From: Planctomycetota bacterium
GTDB taxonomy: Bacteria; Planctomycetota; Phycisphaerae; UBA1845; UTPLA1
DNA: 64,000 bases
Direction: 5' to 3'
Assembly (NCBI GenBank): GCA_015654675.1
Contig: JAATGM010000017.1
Location: 124,001-188,000 of the forward strand
The notes under the pieces: generated by a model
What the model saw: the letters and a program-made list of their open reading frames with translations, nothing else
The model's database searches: none
What the model was told of the DNA's origin: nothing
Shown: positions 25,799-35,002 of the stretch, one piece after another
Position numbering within the stretch: the first letter of the stretch is position 1
How the letters are laid out: every line of letters begins with the position of its first letter
Position numbers and translations under genes: made by a program

Positions 25799-26140
25799 TT
25801 ACTTTGTCGCCGCCTTGGTCTTCTTGGTTTTGGCCGGCTTTGCCTGGGTCGGTTCGTTCTTCGCGCTCGTCGCGGCCGGCTTCTTTGCCTTGACGGCAGC
25901 CGGCTTGGACGCCGGGGCCCGCTCAACCGGCGCGGCCGTTGCTGGTCTGCTGGAAATCTCGTGCTCGCGCATGATCGTCAACACTCGGGCGATCTCGCGT
26001 CGCGTCTTGCCGAGCTGCGTCGGGTCGGCCAGCTTTTCGGTGACGGCCTGGGCCCGCAGGTCGAACAAGTGTCGCTCGAGCCGCGAAAGCTCGCCGTGCA
26101 GCTCGTCCTTCTTCATGTGTCGCAGATCCGCGGTTTTCAT
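25799..26140 (-). CDS. rpmC: 50S ribosomal protein L29, with long tail
   Basis: The first 65 or so residues are uL29 (LRHMKKDELHGELSRLERHLFDLRAQ, then TRREIARVLTIMREHE). A Lys/Ala/Pro-rich tail brings the length to 113, against about 65 in most bacteria. uL29 is at the tunnel exit, where SRP and trigger factor dock, so an extra tail there is notable. Confidence 0.94.
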   Translation of the reverse strand: MKTADLRHMKKDELHGELSRLERHLFDLRAQAVTEKLADPTQLGKTRREIARVLTIMREHEISSRPATAAPVERAPASKPAAVKAKKPAATSAKNEPTQAKPAKTKKTKAATK

Positions 26141-26160
26141 GCTGCTGCTCCAATCGCTCC

Positions 26161-26580
26161 TTAGACCGCGTGTCGCCGCTTCAGGAAGCGGCAGCGAACG
26201 GGCATCTTGTGTGAGACGCGCGACAAAGCCATCCGCGCGATGTCTTCACCGACACCCGAAACCTCGAACATCACTGTGCCCGGCTTGACGACAGCGCACC
26301 AGAACTCCGGTTCGCCCTTGCCGCTTCCCTGCCGGACTTCCAACGGCTTTCCCGAGACCGACTTGTGCGGGAAGATCCGCACCAGCACGCGTCCTTCGCG
26401 CTGCAGGAAGTGCGACAACGCCACGCGACCCGCCTCGATCTGTCGCGCCGTGACCCAGCCCATCTCGAGCGACTGCAGTCCGTATTCGCCGAAAGCGACG
26501 TAATTGCCGCGCGAAGCCACGCCGCGCATGATGCCGCGCTGTTGCTTCCTGTACTTAACTCGTGCCGGCATCATCGCCAT
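26161..26580 (-). CDS. rplP: 50S ribosomal protein L16
   Basis: A 139-residue uL16 that shapes the A-site tRNA path. MPARVKYRKQQRGIMRGVASRGN, then GRVLVRIFPHKSVSGKPLEVRQGSGKGEPEFWCAVVKPG are conserved. The first ATG is at 26580 and another three codons in; which one is used is unclear, but both give a normal protein. Confidence 0.97.
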   Translation of the reverse strand: MAMMPARVKYRKQQRGIMRGVASRGNYVAFGEYGLQSLEMGWVTARQIEAGRVALSHFLQREGRVLVRIFPHKSVSGKPLEVRQGSGKGEPEFWCAVVKPGTVMFEVSGVGEDIARMALSRVSHKMPVRCRFLKRRHAV

Positions 26581-26604
26581 GGCCGATTTCCGTCCTTCCG
26601 TCTC

Positions 26605-27306
26605 TTACAGGCGTCGTCGCCGCTGTCCGACCAATCCAGTGCTGGGCAACTCTGCTTCCGGCATTTCTTCGCCGTAGCGACCCAGGTACAACCAGACACG
26701 AACGCCGATGGTTCCATAGGTAGTGCGGGCGATGGCGTATCCGTAGTCAACACGCGCCTGCAACGTCTGCAGCGGGATCGAACCCACTTTTTGCGTCTCG
26801 ACGCGTGCCATTTCCGATCCGCCCAGCCGTCCCTTGCTGATGATCTTGATGCCCTTTGCGCCCGCCTGAATGGCCGCATCGCATTTCTGCTTCATCACGC
26901 GTCGGAAACTTGCCCGCTTCTTGAGCTGCTCGGCGATGCTCTGCGCCACCAGCTGCGCGCTGAGATCGGGATTCTTGATTTCGAAAATATTCACCGCCAC
27001 TTTGCGGTCGATCAGGTTTTCGAGCTCTTCCTTCAGCTTGTCGACCTCGGCGCCCTTCGGACCGATCACCAGTCCCGGTCGGGCCGTGTGAATGATCAAC
27101 TTCACTTCGTTGCGAGTCCGCTCGATCTCAACCTTGGCGCATCCCGGAAATGGGGCGGTGTTGTTCAGCCGTCGCTCGATGAGCCGCCGGATCTTGAGAT
27201 CCTCGCCCAGAAACTCGCTGTAGGCCGCCTTCGGTGCGTACCAGCGTGAGCGCCATTCTTCGGTGATGCCGACGCGAAAGCCGATCGGCGAAATCTTCTG
27301 TCCCAT
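26605..27306 (-). CDS. rpsC: 30S ribosomal protein S3
   Basis: A 233-residue uS3, which lines the mRNA entry channel. MGQKISPIGFRVGITEEWRSRWYA, the KH domain near residues 40-105 (GLVIGPKGAEVDKLKEELE) and the C-terminal IGVRVWLYLGRYGEE are conserved. Position between rplV and rplP is standard. Confidence 0.97.
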   Translation of the reverse strand: MGQKISPIGFRVGITEEWRSRWYAPKAAYSEFLGEDLKIRRLIERRLNNTAPFPGCAKVEIERTRNEVKLIIHTARPGLVIGPKGAEVDKLKEELENLIDRKVAVNIFEIKNPDLSAQLVAQSIAEQLKKRASFRRVMKQKCDAAIQAGAKGIKIISKGRLGGSEMARVETQKVGSIPLQTLQARVDYGYAIARTTYGTIGVRVWLYLGRYGEEMPEAELPSTGLVGQRRRRL

Positions 27307-27309
27307 GAC

Positions 27310-27672
27310 TTACCTCGGCCCTTCGGCGACCGTCACCACGATGTGACTGGTCCGCTTGAGAATCTGGTGCGCTCGGCCGCGATCCTTCGGCTGAAACCGC
27401 TTGATCATCGGTCCGCCGTCCACGCGCGCCTCATGCACGAAAAGTTTCGAAACATTGGCTTCCTGGTCGTCGGCATCCGCCATGGCCGCCCGAAGCACCT
27501 TCTCAACAAACACGCTCGCCCGCTTCTTCGTGAACTTCAGCAGATCGAGGGCTTCGTTCACATGCCGGCCGGAGATCAATGCCGTCACCAGCCGGATTTT
27601 GCTCGGGCTCATCCGCGCGAAGCGATGCTTCGACGTGAAGTGCGTTCGAGTTTTCTTGCCTGTGTCTGCCAC
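27310..27672 (-). CDS. rplV: 50S ribosomal protein L22
   Basis: A 120-residue uL22 whose loop lines the peptide exit tunnel. RFARMSPSKIRLVTALISGRHVNEALDLLKFTKKRAS and RAHQILKRTSHIVVTVAE are typical. A GTG at 27672 is the likely start. Confidence 0.95.
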   Translation of the reverse strand: MADTGKKTRTHFTSKHRFARMSPSKIRLVTALISGRHVNEALDLLKFTKKRASVFVEKVLRAAMADADDQEANVSKLFVHEARVDGGPMIKRFQPKDRGRAHQILKRTSHIVVTVAEGPR

Positions 27673-27688
27673 GATACGTCTCCGCCGA

Positions 27689-27988
27689 TCAACCCTTCGC
27701 CGGTGCTGCGGCCGTTGCCTCTTCCTTCTTCACACCCGAGTGCCCGCGGAAAATCCGCGTCAGTGAAAACTCGCCGAGCTTGTGGCCGACCATGTCTTCG
27801 GTCACGAACACCTTGGCGAATCCCTTGCCGTTGTGCACGTCAAACGTCCGTCCGACAAACTCGGGAACGATGGTGCAGCGCCGCGCCCATGTCTTGATGA
27901 TGTCGCGTCCGCCGGTCTCCACCGCCTTCTGCACCTTGCGGAACAGCTTCGGATCGACAAACGGTCCCTTTTTTAGACTGCGGCCCAT
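27689..27988 (-). CDS. rpsS: 30S ribosomal protein S19
   Basis: A 99-residue uS19 from the 30S head. [20 protein letters not shown], then [26 protein letters not shown] and [18 protein letters not shown] are hallmarks. A short Ala-rich tail is present. Confidence 0.97.
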   Translation of the reverse strand: MGRSLKKGPFVDPKLFRKVQKAVETGGRDIIKTWARRCTIVPEFVGRTFDVHNGKGFAKVFVTEDMVGHKLGEFSLTRIFRGHSGVKKEEATAAAPAKG

Positions 27989-28000
27989 CGGCTCAACCTC

Positions 28001-28873
28001 TTACTTGTTCTTGCCCGGGATCGACACCAGACCGTACCGCACGCTCATGCGTCGCCGCATGATTCGACGGTTCGAGTTTCTTCGAGGATTTCGCGTCCGG
28101 CCGCCCTTGGCCAACTTGCCCGTCGGGCTGCAAGGATGCCGCCCGCCGCCCGATCGACCTTCGCCTCCGCCCAGCGGGTGCGCGACCGGATTCATGGCAA
28201 CTCCGCGGACATGCGGACGGCGACCCAAATAGCGTCGTCGCCCTGCCTTACCCCAGCGGATGTTGGCGTAGTCAGAATTCCCCAGAACGCCGATTGTCGC
28301 CCGGCATTCGATCCGCACTTGTCGGATTTCGCCTGACGGAAGCGTGATCGTCGCCCAGTCGCCCTCGCGAGCCATGAGCCGCGCGGCGACACCGGCCGTG
28401 CGAACCAGCTTGCCGCCCTGACCGGGTGTCATCTCGATGTTGTGGATTTCCATGCCAACCGGCACGTGCGCCAGCGGCAGTGCATTGCCGACTTTGGGTT
28501 CCGCGCGGGGTCCGTTCTCGATCTTTTCGCCGACCTTCAAACCGGCCGGGGCGAGAATGTATCGCAACTCATTGTCTGAATACCGAACCAACGCAATAAA
28601 GCAGTTTCGATTCGGATCGTACTCAATCGCCTCGACTTTGCCGGCCACATCATCCTTGTTCCGCTTGAAGTCGATCACGCGATACATTCGCTTGTGACCG
28701 CCGCCGCGGAACCGCGACGTGGTGAAGCCCTGGTTGTTGCGCCCCCCGGTCTTCGGCAGCGGCTGCAGCAGCGACTTCGTCGGCTTGCGATGCTTGTCGC
28801 TCAGCTCGGCAAAATCGTTGACGCTGCTGAAGCGGCGTCCGGCCGACGTCTTCTTGTAGATTCTGATGCCCAT
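28001..28873 (-). CDS. rplB: 50S ribosomal protein L2
   Basis: A 290-residue uL2, needed for subunit joining and peptidyl-transferase function. The key C-terminal block [26 protein letters not shown] is intact, as is [39 protein letters not shown] near the start. Position after rplW is standard. Confidence 0.98.
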   Translation of the reverse strand: MGIRIYKKTSAGRRFSSVNDFAELSDKHRKPTKSLLQPLPKTGGRNNQGFTTSRFRGGGHKRMYRVIDFKRNKDDVAGKVEAIEYDPNRNCFIALVRYSDNELRYILAPAGLKVGEKIENGPRAEPKVGNALPLAHVPVGMEIHNIEMTPGQGGKLVRTAGVAARLMAREGDWATITLPSGEIRQVRIECRATIGVLGNSDYANIRWGKAGRRRYLGRRPHVRGVAMNPVAHPLGGGEGRSGGGRHPCSPTGKLAKGGRTRNPRRNSNRRIMRRRMSVRYGLVSIPGKNK

Positions 28874-28925
28874 AGCACTGCGTCCTGGCGTTTCGGTCGG
28901 GCCGCGTTCGCCCGAAAGTCACTTC

Positions 28926-29237
28926 CTAGAACAGATCAATATGGTGATCCGGGTGCAATACGACCACGGCCTTCTTCAAATCCGATGTCTGGCCGACGTG
29001 GTAGCGATATCGGCGGCTCTTGCCCGCTCGAATATTTGTCCGCACGTCCATGACCTTGACGTTGTAAATCTTCTCAACTGCCTCGCGAATCTGCGTCTTC
29101 GTTGCAGTCGGATGAACCGCAAATGCATACGAGCCGCCGCGGCCCGGACGCGTCTTTGTCTTGTCGTGCGACTGCTGCGTCTGGTGCGTCGACTTTTCGG
29201 TGATCAGTGGTCGGATGATTGTCTGGTAGATATCCAT
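28926..29237 (-). CDS. rplW: 50S ribosomal protein L23
   Basis: A 103-residue uL23, the dock for trigger factor and SRP at the tunnel exit. MDIYQTIIRPLITEKSTHQ, then YAFAVHPTATKTQIREAVEKIYNVKVMDVRT are typical. I use the ATG at 29237; a GTG two codons upstream is possible. Confidence 0.95.
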   Translation of the reverse strand: MDIYQTIIRPLITEKSTHQTQQSHDKTKTRPGRGGSYAFAVHPTATKTQIREAVEKIYNVKVMDVRTNIRAGKSRRYRYHVGQTSDLKKAVVVLHPDHHIDLF

Positions 29238-29246
29238 CGTCACACC

Positions 29247-29885
29247 TTACGCCGAGGCCTTGGCCGACACGCCGCTCATCAACGCCTTGAACGCGTCCCG
29301 GACGAACACCACCTTGCGGTTTCGCAAAACGTCGTACGCATTGATCTCGGCAACCGGCTTGATGTTCAGCGTCGCAATGTTTCGACCAGCCCGGTAGATC
29401 GTCGCGTCGCGATCCGCAACCGCCATCAGGCAGCCGGCATCGGCCTTCAGCGCCTTGAGGACGGCGAAAAACTTCTTGGTCTTCGGCTGATCCAGCTTGA
29501 ACTGATCCAGGATCATCGTGTGCCCGGATTCCATCTTGGCCAGCAATGCCGAATCACGGGCCAGTCGCCGCATCCGCTTCGGCAGATCCAGCGTGAAGTC
29601 ACTTGGGCGCCGCGGAAAAGCGCGACCGCCGCCGCGTCGCGTCGGAGTCCGGATGGGCCCGACGCGGGCGTTTCCGGTTCCCTTTTGCTTATAAAGTTTG
29701 CGATTTGCGCCGTGGGTCTCGCGCCGGTTCTTCTGCCGCACTGTCCCCTGCCGCTGCGCCGAGCGATACGCAACGATCGCCTGCTTCAGGAGGGCCGGCC
29801 GAACCTTGCCGCCGAGCTGCTCCGGATCCACTTTCTCGGATCCGATCTGCTTTCCCAACATGTCGTACACAGGTACGTCGATCAT
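29247..29885 (-). CDS. rplD: 50S ribosomal protein L4
   Basis: A 212-residue uL4 with the tunnel-lining loop segment GTVRQKNRRETHGANRKLYKQKGTGNARVGPIRTPTRRGGG. In E. coli L4 represses its own S10 operon by binding the leader RNA; whether that occurs here cannot be told. Position between rplC and rplW is standard. Confidence 0.97.
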   Translation of the reverse strand: MIDVPVYDMLGKQIGSEKVDPEQLGGKVRPALLKQAIVAYRSAQRQGTVRQKNRRETHGANRKLYKQKGTGNARVGPIRTPTRRGGGRAFPRRPSDFTLDLPKRMRRLARDSALLAKMESGHTMILDQFKLDQPKTKKFFAVLKALKADAGCLMAVADRDATIYRAGRNIATLNIKPVAEINAYDVLRNRKVVFVRDAFKALMSGVSAKASA

Positions 29886-29894
29886 GGCTGCACG

Positions 29895-30563
29895 CTAGGC
29901 TTTGGCCTTGGATTTCTTGGTTTTGCTCTCGCGGATGACGACGTACCCGCCCCTTGGTCCGGGGATGGCGCCCTCAATCGCGAGCAGATTTTTGTCTTTG
30001 TCGATCTGGATGAGCCGCTGATTTCTCGCCGTCCGGCGATCAGCCCCCATGTGCCCCGCCATCTTCTTGCCCTTCTTGATCGAACGACCGCGACCGCGAT
30101 CGCCCGCCATGGCACCGATGCCGCCTGGCGAACGGTGCTTGCGCTCCGTGCCGTGCGATCCGGGCTGTCCGCCGAAGTGATGGCGCTTCATGACGCCCTG
30201 GAAGCCGAAACCGCGCGTCATACCGATGACGTCTACATAGCCGATCCCGCGCGTCTCGAACTGCTCCACCGTCACGATGTCGCCCTGCTTGACGTCGGTC
30301 GGCTCAGTCAATCGGATTTCGCGGATGAATCTTTTCGGAGTGGTGTTGGCCTTGCGTGCGTGGCCGATGGCGGGAAGTTTCGAGCGACTGGCTTTCACCT
30401 CGTCAAAGCCCAACTGTACGCCGTCATAACGATGAACGTCTTTCGAGCGCACCGCCAGCACCGTACACGGCCCGGCTTCCACCAGCGTGACTGAAACCGA
30501 CGCACCCTTCGGATCGAAGAGCCGCGTCATGCCAACTTTTTTGCCCAGTACGGCCGCGATCAT
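29895..30563 (-). CDS. rplC: 50S ribosomal protein L3
   Basis: A 222-residue uL3 that starts 50S assembly and reaches the peptidyl-transferase centre. KKVGMTRLFDPKGASVSVTLVEAGPC, then GFQGVMKRHHFGGQPGSHGTERKHRSPGGIGA are hallmarks. A 134-base gap to rpsJ holds a perfect 7-bp inverted repeat just upstream of its ATG. Confidence 0.97.
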   Translation of the reverse strand: MIAAVLGKKVGMTRLFDPKGASVSVTLVEAGPCTVLAVRSKDVHRYDGVQLGFDEVKASRSKLPAIGHARKANTTPKRFIREIRLTEPTDVKQGDIVTVEQFETRGIGYVDVIGMTRGFGFQGVMKRHHFGGQPGSHGTERKHRSPGGIGAMAGDRGRGRSIKKGKKMAGHMGADRRTARNQRLIQIDKDKNLLAIEGAIPGPRGGYVVIRESKTKKSKAKA

Positions 30564-30580
30564 ATCGAAACCACTACCCT

Positions 30581-30597
30581 GTTCGTGTCACACGAAC
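30581..30597. other. Inverted repeat upstream of rplC
   Basis: GTTCGTG (30581-30587), TCA, CACGAAC (30591-30597) is a perfect 7-bp inverted repeat, 17 bases before the rplC start. It could be an operator or an RNA hairpin in the rpsJ-rplC spacer. Confidence 0.4.
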
Positions 30598-30697
30598 TTC
30601 GTTTGACAAATCCGCGCGATAAAAGCTCACGCGGCGAACTGTATTTGCAATTGGACGACAGCCGCAGGCGTCCGACGCCGACTTAGCGCCGCCTCGC

Positions 30698-31012
30698 CTA
30701 CGCCTTGATCTTGACGAACACGCCGGCCGGTACGACGAGGCGGTTCAACGCCTCAACCGTTCGCGCCGTCGGCTCGAAAATGTCAATCAGCCGCTTGTGC
30801 GTCCGAATCTCGAACTGCTCACGAGACTTCTTGTCAATGTGCGGCGAACGCAGAACCGTGTAGCGCTCGATGCGCGTCGGCAGCGGAATGGGGCCGCACA
30901 CCCGGGCGTTCGTCCGCTTCGCGTGATCAACGATGTCGCGCGCAGACGAGTCCAACGAGCGGAAGTCGTATGCTTCCATCCGGATGCGAATTCGATTCCC
31001 TTTCACAGCCAC
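30698..31012 (-). CDS. rpsJ: 30S ribosomal protein S10
   Basis: A 104-residue uS10, also the NusE component of antitermination complexes that binds NusG and Nus[22 protein letters not shown] and [24 protein letters not shown] are typical. A GTG at 31012 with GGAG upstream is the probable start. It is the first gene of the long ribosomal block and follows a strong promoter. Confidence 0.97.
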   Translation of the reverse strand: MAVKGNRIRIRMEAYDFRSLDSSARDIVDHAKRTNARVCGPIPLPTRIERYTVLRSPHIDKKSREQFEIRTHKRLIDIFEPTARTVEALNRLVVPAGVFVKIKA

Positions 31013-31068
31013 GCTGGCATCTCCAACTTCACGTCCTGCACCGGCTCCCGTTCGTAGCCGGGTCGTTG

Positions 31069-31096
31069 ACTATACCAAAGCGTCGCTGGCTGTCAA
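31069..31096 (-). promoter_or_regulatory. Strong sigma-70-type promoter of the S10-spc-alpha block
   Basis: On the minus strand TTGACA (31091-31096) and TATAGT (31069-31074) are 16 bases apart. Five to six of six bases match consensus in each box. The transcript would have a leader of about 50 bases before the rpsJ GTG. Confidence 0.75.
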
Positions 31097-31298
31097 CAAT
31101 CCTTTGTGCGGCAACGAATTGGGCACGCTGCCGCCTTCCGACTGGCGTTGGTCGCTTCGCACTAGACCACCGCAACAATATGTCATCTCAAAACTTATGA
31201 TAAAATGCCATTTCTCAGCTCGCGCCCCCTGGCCACTGACGCAATCCGGCCAAACAGAATCTTGCCTCAGTTTTTGATATCGCAGGCACAACGCTTGC

Positions 31299-31327
31299 TT
31301 GTCCGTACCCGTCCATCGCTCTATAGT
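31299..31327 (+). promoter_or_regulatory. Candidate promoter of dxr
   Basis: TTGTCC (31299-31304) and TATAGT (31322-31327) are 17 bases apart, 28 bases before the dxr ATG. The 343-base region 31013-31355 therefore holds divergent promoters for rpsJ and dxr; nothing else is recognised in it. Confidence 0.55.
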
Positions 31328-31355
31328 GCCGCGCCTGTCCTTACTGCTCGTTTCA

Positions 31356-32516
31356 ATGCCAACTGACCGCAAAAGAGTGATCATCCTTGGATCGACCGGC
31401 TCGATCGGCCGCAGCGCCCTTTCGGTCGCCGAGAATCTCAAATCCGAGATTGAAATCGTCGGCCTTGCAGCAAATTCGCAGTGGGAACGACTCGCCGAGC
31501 AGGCCCTGCAATTCCGACCAAAGGCAGTCGCAATTGCCGATGATCGCTTCGCCGGCGTTATTCGCGATCGTCTGCACGTCGATTCCGTGCGCCCCACGGT
31601 ATTCGCCGGCGGCGATGCACTCGTTCAACTCGTTCGCGAAGTCGATGCCGATTTCGTGCTCGCCGCGGTGGTCGGCGCGGCCGGCCTCCCATCGACGCTT
31701 GCCGCAGTCGAGCGCGGACTCACAATCGGACTGGCAAACAAAGAAACGCTCGTCGTGGCGGGCAGCGTGGTGGCCCCACTCGCCGCGCGCACCGGTGCAA
31801 CGCTCATCCCCGTCGACAGTGAACACTCCGCAATCTTTCAGGCCATGCACGCCGGATCCCACGCTGAAGTCGAGAAGATCGTCCTGACCGCATCCGGCGG
31901 CCCTTTTCGCACCTGGTCGACCGAGCAAATCCGCGCCGCCACCCTTGGCGACGCCCTCAAGCACCCCACCTGGCAAATGGGCCCGAAAATCACCATCGAT
32001 TCGGCCACCATGATGAACAAGGCCCTCGAAATCATCGAGGCCAAATGGCTCTTCAACATTCCGCCCGATCGGATCGAAGTCGTCATTCATCCCGAGTCGA
32101 TCATTCATTCAATGGTCCAGTTTCACGACGGCTCAATCGTCGCCCAGATGGGCGCCCCGGACATGCGAACGCCCATTCAATACGCCATGACCTATCCGCG
32201 CCGCCTGCACGGCCAGGCCGATCGCCTCAATCTCGCCGCGTTGCGCAGCATGAACTTTGAGCCGCCCGACTCGCACCGCTTTCCAGCGCTTCGGCTGGGC
32301 CACGAAGTCGCCCGGCGTGGTGGAACGGCCGGAGCTGCCTTTAACGCCGCCAACGAGGCCGCCGTAGACGCCTTCCGCGCCGGCAAGCTACGATTCACCG
32401 AGATTGTGCAGCGCGTCGAAGACGTTTTGGGCCGACACACTTTCAAGGAGTGCCCCGGCCTCGACGACCTGCTGACAGTCGACGCCTGGGCGCGGGCCGC
32501 GACTAATACGCAATGA
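31356..32516 (+). CDS. dxr: 1-deoxy-D-xylulose 5-phosphate reductoisomerase
   Basis: Catalyses the NADPH-dependent first committed step of the MEP isoprenoid pathway, DXP to MEP. Visible motifs are the NADPH-binding GSTGSIG near the N-terminus, NKETLV, the metal-binding IPVDSEHSAIFQ, the flexible-loop region ASGGPFR and HPTWQMGPKITIDSATMMNK. The ATG at 31356 begins MPTDRKRVIILGSTG, fitting other family members. It lies just upstream of the rseP-like gene, an arrangement frequent in bacteria. No clear Shine-Dalgarno site precedes it. Confidence 0.96.
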   Translation: MPTDRKRVIILGSTGSIGRSALSVAENLKSEIEIVGLAANSQWERLAEQALQFRPKAVAIADDRFAGVIRDRLHVDSVRPTVFAGGDALVQLVREVDADFVLAAVVGAAGLPSTLAAVERGLTIGLANKETLVVAGSVVAPLAARTGATLIPVDSEHSAIFQAMHAGSHAEVEKIVLTASGGPFRTWSTEQIRAATLGDALKHPTWQMGPKITIDSATMMNKALEIIEAKWLFNIPPDRIEVVIHPESIIHSMVQFHDGSIVAQMGAPDMRTPIQYAMTYPRRLHGQADRLNLAALRSMNFEPPDSHRFPALRLGHEVARRGGTAGAAFNAANEAAVDAFRAGKLRFTEIVQRVEDVLGRHTFKECPGLDDLLTVDAWARAATNTQ

Positions 32517-32523
32517 GGGATTG

Positions 32524-34995
32524 ATGCTCGAATTCATTCATACGTCGGGGCAGGCGCTGGCGCAGTCGTCCATCACTGAAACGCTGACCAGCGCGTGGTA
32601 CTTGCTGCTCGTCCTCATCGGCTTCTCGATCGTCGTTTTCTTCCACGAACTCGGGCATTTCCTCGCCGCCAAATGGGCCGGTGTGCGCGTCGAACGCTTC
32701 GCGATTGGATTCGGTCGGGAACTGGTTGGATTCACCAAAGGCGGAACACGCTATTCGATCAACCTTCTCCCGCTCGGCGGCTACGTCAAAATGCTTGGTC
32801 AGGAAGACTTCGCCGTCGACAAGGAAGGCGAGCTCAAGGTCCGCGACAATCCCGACTCGTTCACCAGTAAATCCGTCGGCAAGCGCATGGTCATCGTCTC
32901 GGCCGGCGTCGTAATGAATCTGCTTTTCGCCTGCGTGGCTTTCGCAGGCGTCATGATGCTCGGCCAGTACTCCGTGCCGGCCATCGTGGGCTATGTCGAT
33001 CCGACGTCGGCCGCCATGCGTGCTTCGATCCAGCCGGGCGACCGTATTGTGGGAGTGAACGGCGATCCGATTCGCTCCTTCGAAGACCTTTTTCACGCAG
33101 TCACACTCTCTGATCAGAATCAGGAACTCGAACTCACGATTGAACGCGACGGCAAGATTGTCGAGCCGAAGCCCCGCGTCCTGCCCGAATACAAGCCCGA
33201 GACCGCACTGCGCCAGCTCGGGCTCGCGCCTCCCATGAATCGCCGCGTCCTCGTCACTTCGATGCGTCCGTTCGGGTACTCGCCGACGGATGAGCTCCAG
33301 GCGAACGACCTGTTGGTGCGAATCGGCGCAGGCCCCGACGCTCGCCCCATTAAGCACATTGGAGAAGTCTTTCAAGCCCTTCAAGACTCGCGCGGTCTCC
33401 CGGTCGAGCTCGTCGTGGCCAGACCCACAGGCCCGGTCGATTGGAAGTCGCTCACCGCAGTCGAATCCGATCTCCCGGCACAAACCCTCAATGTGAAGTC
33501 CGTCGCCCCCGCCCGCTTCCTACCTTCCGATGGCTCTGATCCGGCCTCATCGTCGCTGCTCGGCTTGGTTCCGCGACTGCTCGTTACCTGGGTCGACATG
33601 GGGAGCGCGGCCGAGCTTGCCGGCCTTCGGCTCTACGACGTCATCGTTCGCGTCGGCAACATTTCAAATCCCACGCACGCCGACTTCAAGCGCGCCGTCG
33701 AGTCGCACGGCGACGAAGATATTCCCATCGCTGTCCGTCGCTCGAACGACGCCAACGAAACACTCAGCGCCGCCGCCGTTGCGCTGCTCGCCAACAACCG
33801 TGACGCGCTGATAGAGGACAGCTATCGCGATCCAGCCGCCGCCCGGCGCAAGCTCGATGGCTTGCTCAGCTCTGCAAAGCTGGACAAGGCCGACGCCGCC
33901 CACATCCAGGCCGTTGCCGCGTCAAAGCGCGATGGCGCAGCTTGGCGCACTTGGCTCGATTCGGTCGATGTGCATCACTTCGTTGTGCGGCCCAAGGCGC
34001 CTCGCTCGCTGACGGGCGATAGCGGCAAACCCTCAATCGGTGTTCAGTTGTGGCCCTGGGAAGACGATTGCGTCGTCGTTAGCGACGTGCAGGACACCCT
34101 TCGCGGCCGAACGTCGGCCGCCCGCCGCAGCGGCATTCCTCAGGGCGCCGTAATCATCGCCGTGGACGACCAGCCGGTCCGCCGCTGGACCGAACTGCTG
34201 GAAATCTTCCGCAAGCATGCGGGCAAATCAGTTCGTATTCGTTATCGACTCGGCGACGCCCAGGCAGACGTAGCATTCAATGTCCCGGCAAGCATCAACA
34301 CCGGAATTGATATTTCACCGGACGCGACCATTACAGAAATTGCCGGCGCAACCAGCGCCGACATTCAATCCGGCGGAAAGTCCAACACCGTCGCCCTTCC
34401 CGATTGGCAGGTCATCGAGGCCATTCTTCGTAAGCACGTGGGCGAAACCGTCACCGTGAAGTATGTCACCCGCGACGGCCAGCGGAAGGAAACCAGCTTC
34501 GCCGTCACCGAAGACAACATTGATCCCTGGCTTCAGCGGGTCGCATTTGCGCCGCCTTTTCAGTGCTACCCGCTACGCGAGTTTGTTCGCGAAACCAATC
34601 CGCTCAAGGCGCTGGTCCTTGGCTGCAAACGCGCCTACGCGGCAACCATCCAGACCTATCTCACCATCAAGCACATCGTTTTCACGCGCGAAGTAGGCGT
34701 GCAGAACATTTCCGGCCCGCTCGGAATCATCCGCCGTGGATCACAGATCGCCGAGGGCGGCATTACCCAGTTGCTCTGGTTTCTCGGCCTGATCTCCGCC
34801 AACCTGGCCGTCATCAACTTCCTGCCCATGCCGATCGTCGACGGCGGACTGTTCATCTTTCTCCTGCTCGAGAAGATTCGCGGCGAACCGGTCAGCATCA
34901 AGACGCAGGTCGTCACCCAACTCATCGGAATCGCCCTCATTATCTCGATCTTCCTGTTCGTGACCTTCCAGGACATCGCCAACTGGAATCGCTGA
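32524..34995 (+). CDS. rseP: RseP-type site-2 intramembrane metalloprotease with four PDZ-like domains
   Basis: A membrane protease of the M50 family that cleaves transmembrane substrates such as anti-sigma factors. The zinc motif HELGH is at about residues 42-46 and the second conserved motif (NFLPMPIVDGG) is near residue 765. Between them are four PDZ-like segments, roughly residues 155-215, 243-300, 353-408 and 520-590, each with the hydrophobic-GD-I-x-V-x-G pattern. At 823 residues it is almost twice the usual length (about 450, two PDZ). The ATG at 32524 is preferred over a TTG one codon earlier. It sits between dxr and recR, 7 bases and 7 bases apart. Confidence 0.93.
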   Translation: MLEFIHTSGQALAQSSITETLTSAWYLLLVLIGFSIVVFFHELGHFLAAKWAGVRVERFAIGFGRELVGFTKGGTRYSINLLPLGGYVKMLGQEDFAVDKEGELKVRDNPDSFTSKSVGKRMVIVSAGVVMNLLFACVAFAGVMMLGQYSVPAIVGYVDPTSAAMRASIQPGDRIVGVNGDPIRSFEDLFHAVTLSDQNQELELTIERDGKIVEPKPRVLPEYKPETALRQLGLAPPMNRRVLVTSMRPFGYSPTDELQANDLLVRIGAGPDARPIKHIGEVFQALQDSRGLPVELVVARPTGPVDWKSLTAVESDLPAQTLNVKSVAPARFLPSDGSDPASSSLLGLVPRLLVTWVDMGSAAELAGLRLYDVIVRVGNISNPTHADFKRAVESHGDEDIPIAVRRSNDANETLSAAAVALLANNRDALIEDSYRDPAAARRKLDGLLSSAKLDKADAAHIQAVAASKRDGAAWRTWLDSVDVHHFVVRPKAPRSLTGDSGKPSIGVQLWPWEDDCVVVSDVQDTLRGRTSAARRSGIPQGAVIIAVDDQPVRRWTELLEIFRKHAGKSVRIRYRLGDAQADVAFNVPASINTGIDISPDATITEIAGATSADIQSGGKSNTVALPDWQVIEAILRKHVGETVTVKYVTRDGQRKETSFAVTEDNIDPWLQRVAFAPPFQCYPLREFVRETNPLKALVLGCKRAYAATIQTYLTIKHIVFTREVGVQNISGPLGIIRRGSQIAEGGITQLLWFLGLISANLAVINFLPMPIVDGGLFIFLLLEKIRGEPVSIKTQVVTQLIGIALIISIFLFVTFQDIANWNR

Positions 34996-35002
34996 CGCGC
35001 CC

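Noticed and set aside
28866-30494. A 542-residue plus-strand open frame opposite rplB-rplW-rplD-rplC
   Set aside because: It spans four certain ribosomal protein genes in antisense and has no recognisable domain.
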